DNA of 24,433 bases from JBGSYN01 sp041750975 (GTDB lineage: Bacteria; Pseudomonadota; Alphaproteobacteria; Geminicoccales; Geminicoccaceae): contig JBGSYN010000257.1 in the NCBI GenBank assembly GCA_041750975.1, positions 1-24,433 of the forward strand, read 5' to 3'. Under the pieces are notes generated by a model. That model made no database searches. It was not told the origin of the DNA and worked only from the letters and a program-made list of their open reading frames with translations. Within the stretch, counting starts at the first letter, position 1; each line of letters begins with the position of its first letter. This document shows positions 15,688-23,398 of the stretch, piece after piece. Position numbers and translations under genes: made by a program.

Positions 15688-16403
15688 GTTGCAGCGCTCC
15701 TAAATTTCGTTTCTTGCGTCGATCGCCCTTTTGTTTCCGGCGAATGAGCCAGCAGCCATCGGCACAGCGCCCAGGCCGCGACGGCGCCGATGAGTTGCGC
15801 CAGGATGAAAAGCGGCACGTCGGCGGGGCTGATGCCGGCAAAGCTATTGGAGAGGCCGCGGGCGATGGTGACGGCGGGATTGGCGAATGAGGTGGATGCC
15901 GTGAACCAATAGGCCGCCGTGATGTAGAGCCCGACCGCCATCGGTACGGCGTTGGGCCGCGCCTTGAGCGTCGCGAAAATGGTGAAGACGAGGCCGAAAG
16001 TGGCGACGATTTCCGAGAAGAATTGCGAGGGCCCGCTACGGATCTTCTCCGAATATTGCAGGATCGATATGTCAAACATGAGATGGGCAGCGAAGACGCC
16101 GATCACGCCACCGCCGATCTGCGCGGCGACAAAAGCCGCCGCTTTGGGATAGCCGATTTCGCGCCGCAGGGCGAAGGCGAGCGTCACGGCCGGATTGAAA
16201 TGCGCGCCGGAAATCGGGCCCAGCATGGTGATCAAGACGACCAAGATGGCGCCCGTGGGTATCGTGTTGCCGAGCAGGGCGATGGCGACATTGCCGCCTG
16301 CGAGACGTTCCGCCATGATCCCAGAGCCGACCACCGTGGCGAGTAGAAATGCCGTGCCGATGAACTCGGCTGCGAGCTGGCGGCTTTCACTATTGGCCGT
16401 CAT
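15684..16403 (-). CDS. aqpS: Aquaglyceroporin AqpS-type, arsenite channel
   Basis: A 239-residue MIP channel with six hydrophobic helices and two NPA boxes: HFNPAVTLA (NPA at 70-72) and SFANPAVTIARG (175-177). The residue after the second NPA is Val178 instead of the usual Arg. As I recall, S. meliloti AqpS carries the same change, which widens the selectivity filter. AqpS there lets arsenite formed by ArsC leave the cell down its gradient, replacing ArsB/Acr3. Both ends overlap neighbours by 4 bases (arsC upstream, pstS downstream). No energy-driven arsenite pump is present in the window, so this channel is the likely exit route. The C-terminal 20 residues are polar and cytoplasmic. Confidence 0.9.
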   Translation of the reverse strand: MTANSESRQLAAEFIGTAFLLATVVGSGIMAERLAGGNVAIALLGNTIPTGAILVVLITMLGPISGAHFNPAVTLAFALRREIGYPKAAAFVAAQIGGGVIGVFAAHLMFDISILQYSEKIRSGPSQFFSEIVATFGLVFTIFATLKARPNAVPMAVGLYITAAYWFTASTSFANPAVTIARGLSNSFAGISPADVPLFILAQLIGAVAAWALCRWLLAHSPETKGRSTQETKFRSAAT

Positions 16404-16897
16404 GTATTGTCGCCGATATCTCGGAGGCGCTGTTGCAAGGTCAGCCGCTCGAGGCCGTCGAGACGAAGATTGGTGAAGATCGAGAGGCGTCGGTCAAGAA
16501 TTCGATAGGTGTCGAAGAAAGCCGCACGGATTCGTGCGTCGGTGCCCGTGACCGCACTTGGATCGGGAATTCCCCAATGAGCCGTCATGGGTTGTCCAGG
16601 CCACACTGGACAGACTTCCGACGCCGCGGAATCGCATAGCGTAAACACGAAATCGAGTTGAGGCGAAGCCGGTCCCGCGAATTCCTGCCAGTCTTTCGAG
16701 CGCGCCTGGTCTGTCGGGTACTTCAATTGCCGCAGCAAAGCCAAGGTTTGGGCGTGAACCTCGGCCTTCGGGGTTGAACCCGCCGAATAGGCTTGAAAGC
16801 GCCCCCGGCCCATTCGGTTCAAGATCGCTTCGGCGATAATCGAGCGCGCAGAATTTCCGGTGCAGACGAATAGCACTTGATAGTTGCGATCGGACAT
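16400..16897 (-). CDS. arsC: Arsenate reductase, low-molecular-weight phosphatase type
   Basis: A 165-residue protein with the LMW tyrosine phosphatase P-loop VCTGNSARS (Cys12) near the N-terminus. A redox-Cys segment LCDSAASEVCPVWPG (Cys88, Cys96) and the catalytic-acid loop IPDPS follow. The spacing recalls thioredoxin-linked ArsC of S. aureus (Cys10/82/89) with one extra residue. It reduces arsenate to arsenite in the cytoplasm. It starts at ATG 16897, 12 bases after arsR, and its stop overlaps the aqpS start (ATGA). A plain phosphotyrosine phosphatase is the main alternative, made unlikely by the extra Cys pair and the operon. Confidence 0.87.
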   Translation of the reverse strand: MSDRNYQVLFVCTGNSARSIIAEAILNRMGRGRFQAYSAGSTPKAEVHAQTLALLRQLKYPTDQARSKDWQEFAGPASPQLDFVFTLCDSAASEVCPVWPGQPMTAHWGIPDPSAVTGTDARIRAAFFDTYRILDRRLSIFTNLRLDGLERLTLQQRLRDIGDNT

Positions 16898-16909
16898 GGC
16901 GCACCCTCC

Positions 16910-17242
16910 TTACGCAGCGCAGGCAATCTGCTCGATCAGCGATTGGCAGAGTTCGGGCTTGCCGCCGCAACAATCCTCCATCAGGAACCCCAGCAGGCCC
17001 CGTACGCCCTCCAAATCGGCGAAATACCGGACCGAACGGCCTTCGCGAGCATTCTTGATCAGGCCCGCATTCAAAAGGATAGCGAGGTTTGTCGACATGG
17101 TGTTCTGGCGAACGTCCAGATGTTCGCCGATCTCGCCGGCCAGCATGCCGTCGGCTCCGGCTTGAACGAGCAGGCGGAAGACATCGAGCCTGGTACCCTG
17201 GCTCAGGGCATCGAAGGCTTTGAGCGCGTCTGATTTATCCAT
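16910..17242 (-). CDS. arsR: ArsR family arsenite-responsive repressor
   Basis: A 110-residue winged-helix repressor: LSQGTRLDVFRLLVQAG (helices 1-2), the recognition region VRQNTMSTNLAILLNAGLI (about 44-62) and the wing REGRSVRYFAD. It lacks the CxC motif in the DNA-binding helix of R773 ArsR. Instead it has Cys91-Cys92 and Cys99 near the C-terminus (DCCGGKPELC), like the Cys95/96/102 arsenite site of the Acidithiobacillus type. It represses the operon until arsenite binds. The ATG at 17242 has no Shine-Dalgarno and is nearly abutted by a palindrome at 17244-17261, so the message may be very short-leadered. It is the first gene of arsR-arsC-aqpS-pstS-arsC. Confidence 0.92.
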   Translation of the reverse strand: MDKSDALKAFDALSQGTRLDVFRLLVQAGADGMLAGEIGEHLDVRQNTMSTNLAILLNAGLIKNAREGRSVRYFADLEGVRGLLGFLMEDCCGGKPELCQSLIEQIACAA

Positions 17243-17243
17243 A

Positions 17244-17261
17244 TATCGGGATTAGTCGATA
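17244..17261. promoter_or_regulatory. Probable ArsR operator
   Basis: TATCG-N8-CGATA is a perfect inverted repeat (arms at 17244-17248 and 17257-17261), beginning one base upstream of the arsR start codon. A TATTAT-like -10 on the minus strand overlaps its far edge (about 17261-17267). Binding there would block transcription of the ars operon. Confidence 0.5.
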
Positions 17262-17300
17262 ATAATACGGCGCGCAATCGGAGATCATTTTTTTCCCCCA

Positions 17301-17316
17301 AGTGAGTTCGGTCACT
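17301..17316. promoter_or_regulatory. Second palindrome in the arsR/peptide divergent gap
   Basis: AGTGA-N6-TCACT (arms at 17301-17305 and 17312-17316) lies 24 bases before ATG 17341. It could be an operator for the plus-strand genes. Its short stem followed by ACTTTTT at 17321-17327 could also be a weak terminator. Confidence 0.3.
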
Positions 17317-17340
17317 GAGGACTTTTTGGAGGTGACTAGC

Positions 17341-17493
17341 ATGGCGTTCGTCACAACCGATAAGAGGACGAACGTCATGTACAGGCTTCTCTTCGTGGTT
17401 TTCGTATTGTGTATCCTGGCGGGTACTGTTGGCGGCGGCGCCGATCCAGCCGAGGCCGGGCCATGCCAGCGCAATCCCGAGCTTTGTCAGTAA
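17341..17493 (+). CDS. Small secreted peptide with a Cys pair
   Basis: A 50-codon gene with an excellent Shine-Dalgarno (GGAGGT, 7 bases before ATG 17341). The N-terminus MAFVTTDKRTNVMYR is basic. Next comes a strong hydrophobic core (LLFVVFVLCILAG) and a likely signal-peptidase site around ADPAEAG. That would leave a mature peptide of about a dozen residues ending PCQRNPELCQ, with two Cys separated by six residues that could form a disulfide. Alternatively it stays as a single-TM membrane peptide; ATG 17377 is an internal alternative start. I recognise no family. It is divergent from arsR and 39 bases upstream of the next plus-strand gene, with which it may be cotranscribed. Confidence 0.5.
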   Translation: MAFVTTDKRTNVMYRLLFVVFVLCILAGTVGGGADPAEAGPCQRNPELCQ

Positions 17494-17532
17494 TCGAATA
17501 CCATCGTTGCCCGCTGATCGAGGAGACCGGCG

Positions 17533-18327
17533 ATGTGGCCGAAGCTGAAGCATTTTCTGGAGACCATGAACCTCGGGGTGTCGATCGTCGGCGGCATCGC
17601 CTCGGCGCTGATCGCCTGGTTCGCCTATCAGATCGATCAGACCGTGCAGGAGCGGGCGCTGCAGGAGACCCGGGTCAATCGCTCGGTGGCCCTGATGCAG
17701 AGCCTGGCCGCCGACGCCGCCATCACCCGGCTCAAGATAATCGGCAACCGCATCGAGCAACAGGTCGGCCGGAGCTTTGAAGTGTCGCTTGCAGGCGTCG
17801 GCAAAGGCGAAGACCCGACGTCCGCCGGCAAGCCGCCCCCGGACTTCAAGGGCATGATGGTCGAGGCCGTGGTCAAGGAGGTCAATGCCGATGCCGGGGT
17901 GCGCTCGGACCTGACGATCCTGCTGCAGCATGTGAGCCGCGCCGCGCGCTGCGCCGATTTCGTCGATCACGGCAGACCCGCCGAAAACGCAGCCGTCGAG
18001 CAGCGCGAGCTTTTGTGCGATCCGAACACGTTTCTGGTACTTTCGGGCGAGCTGTTGTTCGACCTTTATATGGTCTGGCGGCCGGCGATCAGTTGCGATG
18101 GCTTCTTCAGCGGCGACGAACTGGACGAGTATTACGGCCTGGTTCGGGCCCATGTCGAGCTGGCCGAAAATGGCGCATGGCAAGTGTTCACGACCGCCGC
18201 CGAGGCGGACGAGGCTGCCGCGAACGGCAATTTCATCGTCGTCGCCTTCGGCCCGCCCGATCATTGCGAGCACTACCGGGAATTGGTCGTCGACGCGGCG
18301 GCAGTGCCGCCGCTGTCGCGAGCTTGA
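17533..18327 (+). CDS. Hypothetical membrane-anchored protein
   Basis: A 264-residue protein with one N-terminal membrane helix (about residues 14-33, GVSIVGGIASALIAWFAYQI). A helical, probably coiled segment rich in Glu/Gln/Arg follows (to about residue 75), then a Gly/Pro-rich linker and a C-terminal domain containing several Cys (AARCADF, ELLCDPN, ISCDGFF, DHCEHY). The architecture resembles proteins with a short TM plus coil and a cytoplasmic domain such as DUF4760 types, but I cannot name the family. AGGAGA precedes ATG 17533. It converges on the GGDEF-EAL gene with only 10 bases between stops. Function unknown. Confidence 0.7.
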   Translation: MWPKLKHFLETMNLGVSIVGGIASALIAWFAYQIDQTVQERALQETRVNRSVALMQSLAADAAITRLKIIGNRIEQQVGRSFEVSLAGVGKGEDPTSAGKPPPDFKGMMVEAVVKEVNADAGVRSDLTILLQHVSRAARCADFVDHGRPAENAAVEQRELLCDPNTFLVLSGELLFDLYMVWRPAISCDGFFSGDELDEYYGLVRAHVELAENGAWQVFTTAAEADEAAANGNFIVVAFGPPDHCEHYRELVVDAAAVPPLSRA

Positions 18328-18337
18328 TCCCCGCGAT

Positions 18338-20054
18338 TCAGGCGCTGCCGCTGCGGGTGCTTCTGTCGACCCACGCCGTGTCGGTGATTTGTGCCTCAAA
18401 CTCGCGGGCTGCCAGCGGCCTCGAAAAGTAGTATCCCTGGAACTGGAAGCAGCCGAGCCGATGGAGTTCTCGAACTTCGTCGCGCGTTTCGGTCCCTTCC
18501 GCCATGACGTCGATGCCGAGGCCCTGGCTGAGCGCGATAAGGGCTTTGCAGATCGCCTGACTGCTGCGTCTGGTCTCGATGCGCGTGACGAACGCCCGGT
18601 CGATCTTGAGCTTGTCGAAGGGCAGGCTCTGCAGGTTGCGCATGCTGGAATAGCCGGTACCGAAATCGTCGATGGCGACACTGATGCCCATTTCGCGAAG
18701 TTCGCCGAAGACCTGGCGTGTATGCTGAGCATCCAGCATCGTCGCCGTTTCAGTGAGCTCGAGCTCGAGGCGCGACGCCGGAATCCCGGCGGCGGCGGCC
18801 GTGTCCTCAATACGCTTGACGAGGTGCGGATCGCGGAACTGGCGGGCGGATAGATTGACCGCCACCTTGAGATCGCCGAGCGCCAGGGTTTGCCAATGCC
18901 GCGCTTCGAGACAGGCGGCTTGCAGCACCCAAAGGCCGATTTCGTCGACGAGACTGCTGGCCTCGGCGACCGGGATGAACTTGCCGGGCAGCAACAATCC
19001 CCGCTCAGGATGGTGCCAGCGGATCAGCGCTTCGGCACCGGTCAAGCGCCGCGCGTCATAGTCGATCGCCGGCTGGAAATGCAGGACGAACTGGTTGTCG
19101 GCAAGTGCTTGACGCAGCTCCTGCTCGAGTGAAAAGCGCTGCAGCGCGGCTTCGCAAGCCGCCGTCGAATAAAAGCCGACGGCCGTGCCCACATGATCGA
19201 TGCGGTCGCCAAGCGCCGTCAGGGCGTTGTCGAGCAGGACTTGCGGGCCGGCGCCATCGCCCGGGTACAGCGTCACGCCGGCTGCAAGCTCCAGGAGGAT
19301 CCGATCGTCGCCATGCACCACTTCGATGCCAAGAATGTGCATGATCCGCTCGAATTCCGACGATATCTCCACCGGGTCGCTCGATTGGGTCAGTGCGACG
19401 GCGAGGACACGCGCATCGACGCGGCCAACAAGGTGCGAGGTGCCGACGCCGGTCGCGAGCCTCCTTGCCGCTTCGCGCAGCACGAAATCCGCCGTCTCCT
19501 GGCCGAAGCTGGAAATGATCCGATGATGGTTGGCAATGCCGATAACACCGACGGCAAATGCCGCCTTCCTCGCGACGAGCGGATCCAGGAGCCGCAAGAA
19601 TTGGTCGCGATTGGCAAGGCTGGTCACCGCATCGTAATTGGCGAGCCGGTCGAGGGTTGTCTCGAGTTTGCCGACGGCATAGACGGCATCGGCCATCAAG
19701 GTGCCGGCCTCGTCCTGGAACTGCGTCGGCAGCCGCGGCATCTCGCGGCGCGAAGCGTAGGCGCAATCCTGCAGCGGTCAGTGTGATCGGCTGCAACAGG
19801 TAATAGAGTGCGAAGAGCGTCACCGCTGTGCCGACCAAGGTCGCCAAGAGGGCGATCCCGGTCATTTGCCAGGCATTGAGCGGATTAACCGCCGCGAATC
19901 GCACTGAACAGGCGATCAGGACCAGGAGCGGCACATGAACGCCGAGAAAAGCGATGACCATGATTTTGCCGCGATAATTCACCAGCGGCAATTTGGAGAG
20001 TGTTTGATAAAGCCAGAGGCCGTCTCTGATAGTGCTTGATTGCATGATGTCCAC
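18338..20054 (-). pseudogene. Membrane GGDEF-EAL protein split by a frameshift
   Basis: The N-terminal ~98 residues (from ATG 20054 or 20045) give two membrane helices (KIMVIAFLGVHVPLLVLIA and GIALLATLVGTAVTLFALYYLL), then PITLTAAGLR. The frame is then lost near 19760. The protein resumes in the next frame as YASRREMPRLPTQFQDEAGTLMADA, with a stop just upstream in that frame. Joined, it would be about 570 residues: 2 TM, linker, GGDEF, EAL. The GGDEF signature is degenerate (GRVDA), so it is not expected to make c-di-GMP. The EAL part looks active: EALIRW, NLSARQF, ELTET, DDFGTGYSS, KIDRAF, EGTET, QGYYFSRPL. The segment from ATG 19741 alone could still give a soluble phosphodiesterase of 467 residues. 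A sequencing error is possible. Confidence 0.75.
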
Positions 20055-20195
20055 GCGCCGCTTGCTCGACTATTCCACGGACTCATTCGCCTTAGTGTGG
20101 AATACCGCAAACACGATAGACTACGGTTCGATCATGCGATTCGGACGCGGAACAATTTGCCGCTGCGCGCCGCCAGTGTACTGGCAGGTGAATCG

Positions 20196-20213
20196 CGGGC
20201 TTGGCGAAGCCCG
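20196..20213 (-). terminator. Hairpin after the RND permease gene
   Basis: CGGGCTT (20196-20202) and AAGCCCG (20207-20213) form a 7-bp perfect stem with a 4-base loop, one base beyond the stop at 20215. There is no T-run. It probably ends the efflux operon transcript. Confidence 0.5.
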
Positions 20214-20214
20214 G

Positions 20215-23200
20215 CTACTCGGCGGGCACCGGCATCGCGTTCGGCAGCACCGGCTCGGCGGCGGGACGCTTGCCGAGCACGAGTGCCATCATCGGCGGGA
20301 TCAAGAGTAGGGTAAGCACGGCGGACATCGAGAGACCGCCCACCACCACCGAGCCCAGGCCCCGATAAAGCTCCGATCCAGCCCCCGGAAATACCACCAG
20401 CGGCAACATGCCGAAGACGCTAGTGAGCGTGCTCATGAAGATCGGCCGGAGACGGTTGCGGGTGGCCTCTGAAATCGCCTCGACGCCCGACAGCCCCATC
20501 TCGCGCACGCCATAAAGGGTCTGGTGAACCAGGAGAATGGCGTTGTTGACGACGATGCCGACCAGAATGACGAAGCCCAATAGGGTCAGCATGTCGAGCG
20601 GCTGGAAGGTGGTGAGATTGAGGATGACGAGGCCGGCAACGCCGCCTGCTGCCGCCACCGGGACCGAAAAGAGGATGATGAAGGGATAGATGAAGCTCTC
20701 GAACAGCACCGCCATGACCAGATAGACGATCATGATGGCCAGGAGCAGATTGAGCTGCATTTCACTGAACGTCTCGGTAAGCTTGTCGGCCGTGCCCGAG
20801 AGGCCGAGCGTGACGCCGGGTGGCAAACCCTCGTTCTGCAGCGGCTGGATCACCTGAGATTCCAGCAAGTCGAGCGCATCCTCGAGTGGGACGTTGGCCG
20901 CGGGACTGATGCTGAGCGTCACGGTGCGCTGGTATTCAAGATGACGGATCTCCGTCGGCCCGGAAGTCACCTGGATGTCGGCAACCGCACTCGCGGGCAG
21001 GATCTGGCCCGAGGAGGTGACGATCGGCAAGGCTTCGATGCCCTGGGTCGCCTGGGTCATATCGGCCGGACCCTTGAGAATCAGGTCCATCTGGTCGCCG
21101 TCGACGGTGATCTCGGCAACGCGGAGGCCGTCATTGAAGGCATCGACGCTTTGCGCCAGCAAACGCGCGGGTACGCCTGCATCGGCCAGCCGTACCCGGT
21201 CGGGGACCAGACGAACCTCCGGCGCGCCGAGCTCGAGGCCAGGCCGCGGCCGCATTTGGTTGCCCTCGCTCTGCGGCATCACCTCGCCGACGAGTCGGGC
21301 GGTGCGCTGGGCGACATCCAGCACCTGCTCGAGATCGGGACCGGAAATGTCGAGGTCGATCGACCGCGCGCCGCCGATGCCCCGGCCGAAGATCGACGGC
21401 TGACGGATGAAGCCGAAGGTCCCCGGCTCACGGAAGATCGGCTCGCGGATCGGCTCGATCAACTCGGCCGCACGCTGGTCGTCGACCGCACTGGCGCCGA
21501 AAATGACATTGCCGCGAAACGACACGAAGAAGAAGCGGTCCATCTTCGGCGGCTGCCCGGGCTCGGATTCGGGACCGGTCACGCTGGACCACAAGGGACG
21601 GGTGGCTTCTTCGACATCTGTCGCGATGTCGCTCATGGTATCGAGATTGTAGCCTGGCGGCGGCACCAGGAAACCGAACACCAGGTTCTGGTTGCCTTCC
21701 GGCAGATATTCGAGCTTGGGCAGGAATTTATAGGCGAGGGCACCGGCCGAGCCGGTGACCACGACAACCACCAGCAAAGACAGCAAGCGGCTTTTGACGA
21801 CGCGATTGGTGAAGCCGATGACGGCGCCGGCGAAACCGCTCGCGAGATCGTCGATGACCGGCAGGCGGAGGCGGGTGATGCTGTCGTCGTTGCGACCGCC
21901 CAGGAAGCGATTGGACATGGCGGGGATGACGGTCACCGCAACCAGCAACGACATTAGCACGGCGACGGAAATGGCGACCGCGATATCGCGGAACAGCTGA
22001 CCGACTTCGAGCTTCATAACCAGAATCGGGATGAAGACCATCACCGTGGTGAGAGCCGAAACCAAAATGGCGCCCCAAACCTGTGCCGCACCTTCATAGG
22101 CGGCCACGGCGCGGGATTTACCCTCCTGTCGCAGACGATAGATGTTCTCGAGGACGACAATCGCGGCGTCGACCACCATGCCGACGGCAAAAGCGATGCC
22201 GGCGAGCGAGACGACATTGATCGAGCGCCCCATCGCCGCCATGGCGACGAAAGAGGCGACGACCGAGACGGGAATGGCGACGGAGATGATCAGGGTGGCG
22301 CCGAACGAGCGCAGGAACAGCAGCAGGATGATCGCCGCCAGCACACCGCCGACATAGATGTTCTGCGTGACGAGGTCGATCGAACTGTTGATGTAGACGG
22401 TCTCGTCATAGACCTGCTGCATCTTCAGGCCCGCATTCGGCAGCTCGTAGTCATTGAGTTCGGCGACGGCTGCGCGGATGCCCTTCATGGTCTCGATGAC
22501 ATTGGCGCCGGTCTGACGCGTCGCCCGCGCCACCAGCGCGCGTTCACCGAGCACCCGAATATAGGAGGGCGCGTCTTTGTAGCCGAAGCGGACATCGGCG
22601 ATATCGTCGACGGTAACCCGAGCGAGCCGTCCGGTCCGCTCGTCCTCGATCGACCGCAGAACGACATCCGCGACTTGTTCCGGCCGCTCGAAGTCGCCTT
22701 CGGTTCGCACCACATAACGGCGCTTGCCTTCCTCGACATCGCCCGCCGTCATGGAGACGCCCGCAGCGCGCAATGAATCGACGATATCCGAAACCGTCAG
22801 GCTATATCGCGCCATTTCTTCCGGCAGCACGATAACCTGCAACTCGCGCGTGCTCCCGCCCAGAACTTCCGCCTCCGACACGCCCTCGACGCGCTCCAGC
22901 CGGTCCTTGATGACATCCTCGCCGAAATCACCATAGGTGTGGATCTCCCGGTCATTGCCGGGCTCACGCGTAATGACGAACCAGGCGATCGGGTTGTCCT
23001 CGTTGCCCGAGGTCGAGAGCAAGGGCTCGTCGGCCTCCTCGGGATAGCTGCTGACCCGATCGAGCCGGTTGGCGACCAGCAACAGTGCTCGATCCATATT
23101 GGTATCGAGTGAGAATTCGAGGGTCACCCGGCCGCGGCCGTCATCGGAGTTGCTGGTGATCTGCTCGAGGCCCTCGAGCCCCTTGAACGCATCCTCCTGT

Positions 23201-23397
23201 TTGTTGACGATCTCGCGCTCGATCTCGGCCGGCGCGGCACCGGCCCAGTTCGTCGTCACCGAGATCACCGGCTTCGAGACATCGGGTGCGAGTTGGATCG
23301 GGATCGTCAACAGCGAGACATAGCCGAAGATCAGGACCATCAGCACCGCGGCGATGACGGCGATGGGCCGATCGATGGCGAGGCGGATCACGTTCAT
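20215..23397 (-). CDS. RND efflux pump permease (AcrB/MexB superfamily)
   Basis: A 1060-residue RND permease of full family length. It has the N-terminal TM1 (RLAIDRPIAVIAAVLMVLIFGYVSL), the periplasmic porter domain, and TM2-TM6 with the proton-relay helix GMVVDAAIVVLENIYRLRQEG. That helix has a single Asp where AcrB has two. A second large periplasmic loop and the C-terminal TM bundle (LAIMIVYLVMAVLFES, LLGFVILVGIVVNNAILLVHQ) follow. It exports hydrophobic compounds using the proton gradient, as a trimer in the inner membrane with a fusion protein and an outer membrane channel. The gene starts one base after the fusion protein stop, so it is clearly in the same operon. Substrate not predictable; no outer membrane factor is in the window. 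Confidence 0.92.
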   Translation of the reverse strand: MNVIRLAIDRPIAVIAAVLMVLIFGYVSLLTIPIQLAPDVSKPVISVTTNWAGAAPAEIEREIVNKQEDAFKGLEGLEQITSNSDDGRGRVTLEFSLDTNMDRALLLVANRLDRVSSYPEEADEPLLSTSGNEDNPIAWFVITREPGNDREIHTYGDFGEDVIKDRLERVEGVSEAEVLGGSTRELQVIVLPEEMARYSLTVSDIVDSLRAAGVSMTAGDVEEGKRRYVVRTEGDFERPEQVADVVLRSIEDERTGRLARVTVDDIADVRFGYKDAPSYIRVLGERALVARATRQTGANVIETMKGIRAAVAELNDYELPNAGLKMQQVYDETVYINSSIDLVTQNIYVGGVLAAIILLLFLRSFGATLIISVAIPVSVVASFVAMAAMGRSINVVSLAGIAFAVGMVVDAAIVVLENIYRLRQEGKSRAVAAYEGAAQVWGAILVSALTTVMVFIPILVMKLEVGQLFRDIAVAISVAVLMSLLVAVTVIPAMSNRFLGGRNDDSITRLRLPVIDDLASGFAGAVIGFTNRVVKSRLLSLLVVVVVTGSAGALAYKFLPKLEYLPEGNQNLVFGFLVPPPGYNLDTMSDIATDVEEATRPLWSSVTGPESEPGQPPKMDRFFFVSFRGNVIFGASAVDDQRAAELIEPIREPIFREPGTFGFIRQPSIFGRGIGGARSIDLDISGPDLEQVLDVAQRTARLVGEVMPQSEGNQMRPRPGLELGAPEVRLVPDRVRLADAGVPARLLAQSVDAFNDGLRVAEITVDGDQMDLILKGPADMTQATQGIEALPIVTSSGQILPASAVADIQVTSGPTEIRHLEYQRTVTLSISPAANVPLEDALDLLESQVIQPLQNEGLPPGVTLGLSGTADKLTETFSEMQLNLLLAIMIVYLVMAVLFESFIYPFIILFSVPVAAAGGVAGLVILNLTTFQPLDMLTLLGFVILVGIVVNNAILLVHQTLYGVREMGLSGVEAISEATRNRLRPIFMSTLTSVFGMLPLVVFPGAGSELYRGLGSVVVGGLSMSAVLTLLLIPPMMALVLGKRPAAEPVLPNAMPVPAE

Positions 23398-23398
23398 G

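Noticed and set aside
20941..21957. 338-codon plus-strand frame opposite the RND permease
   Set aside because: The minus-strand RND protein is continuous over 1060 residues with all family features.
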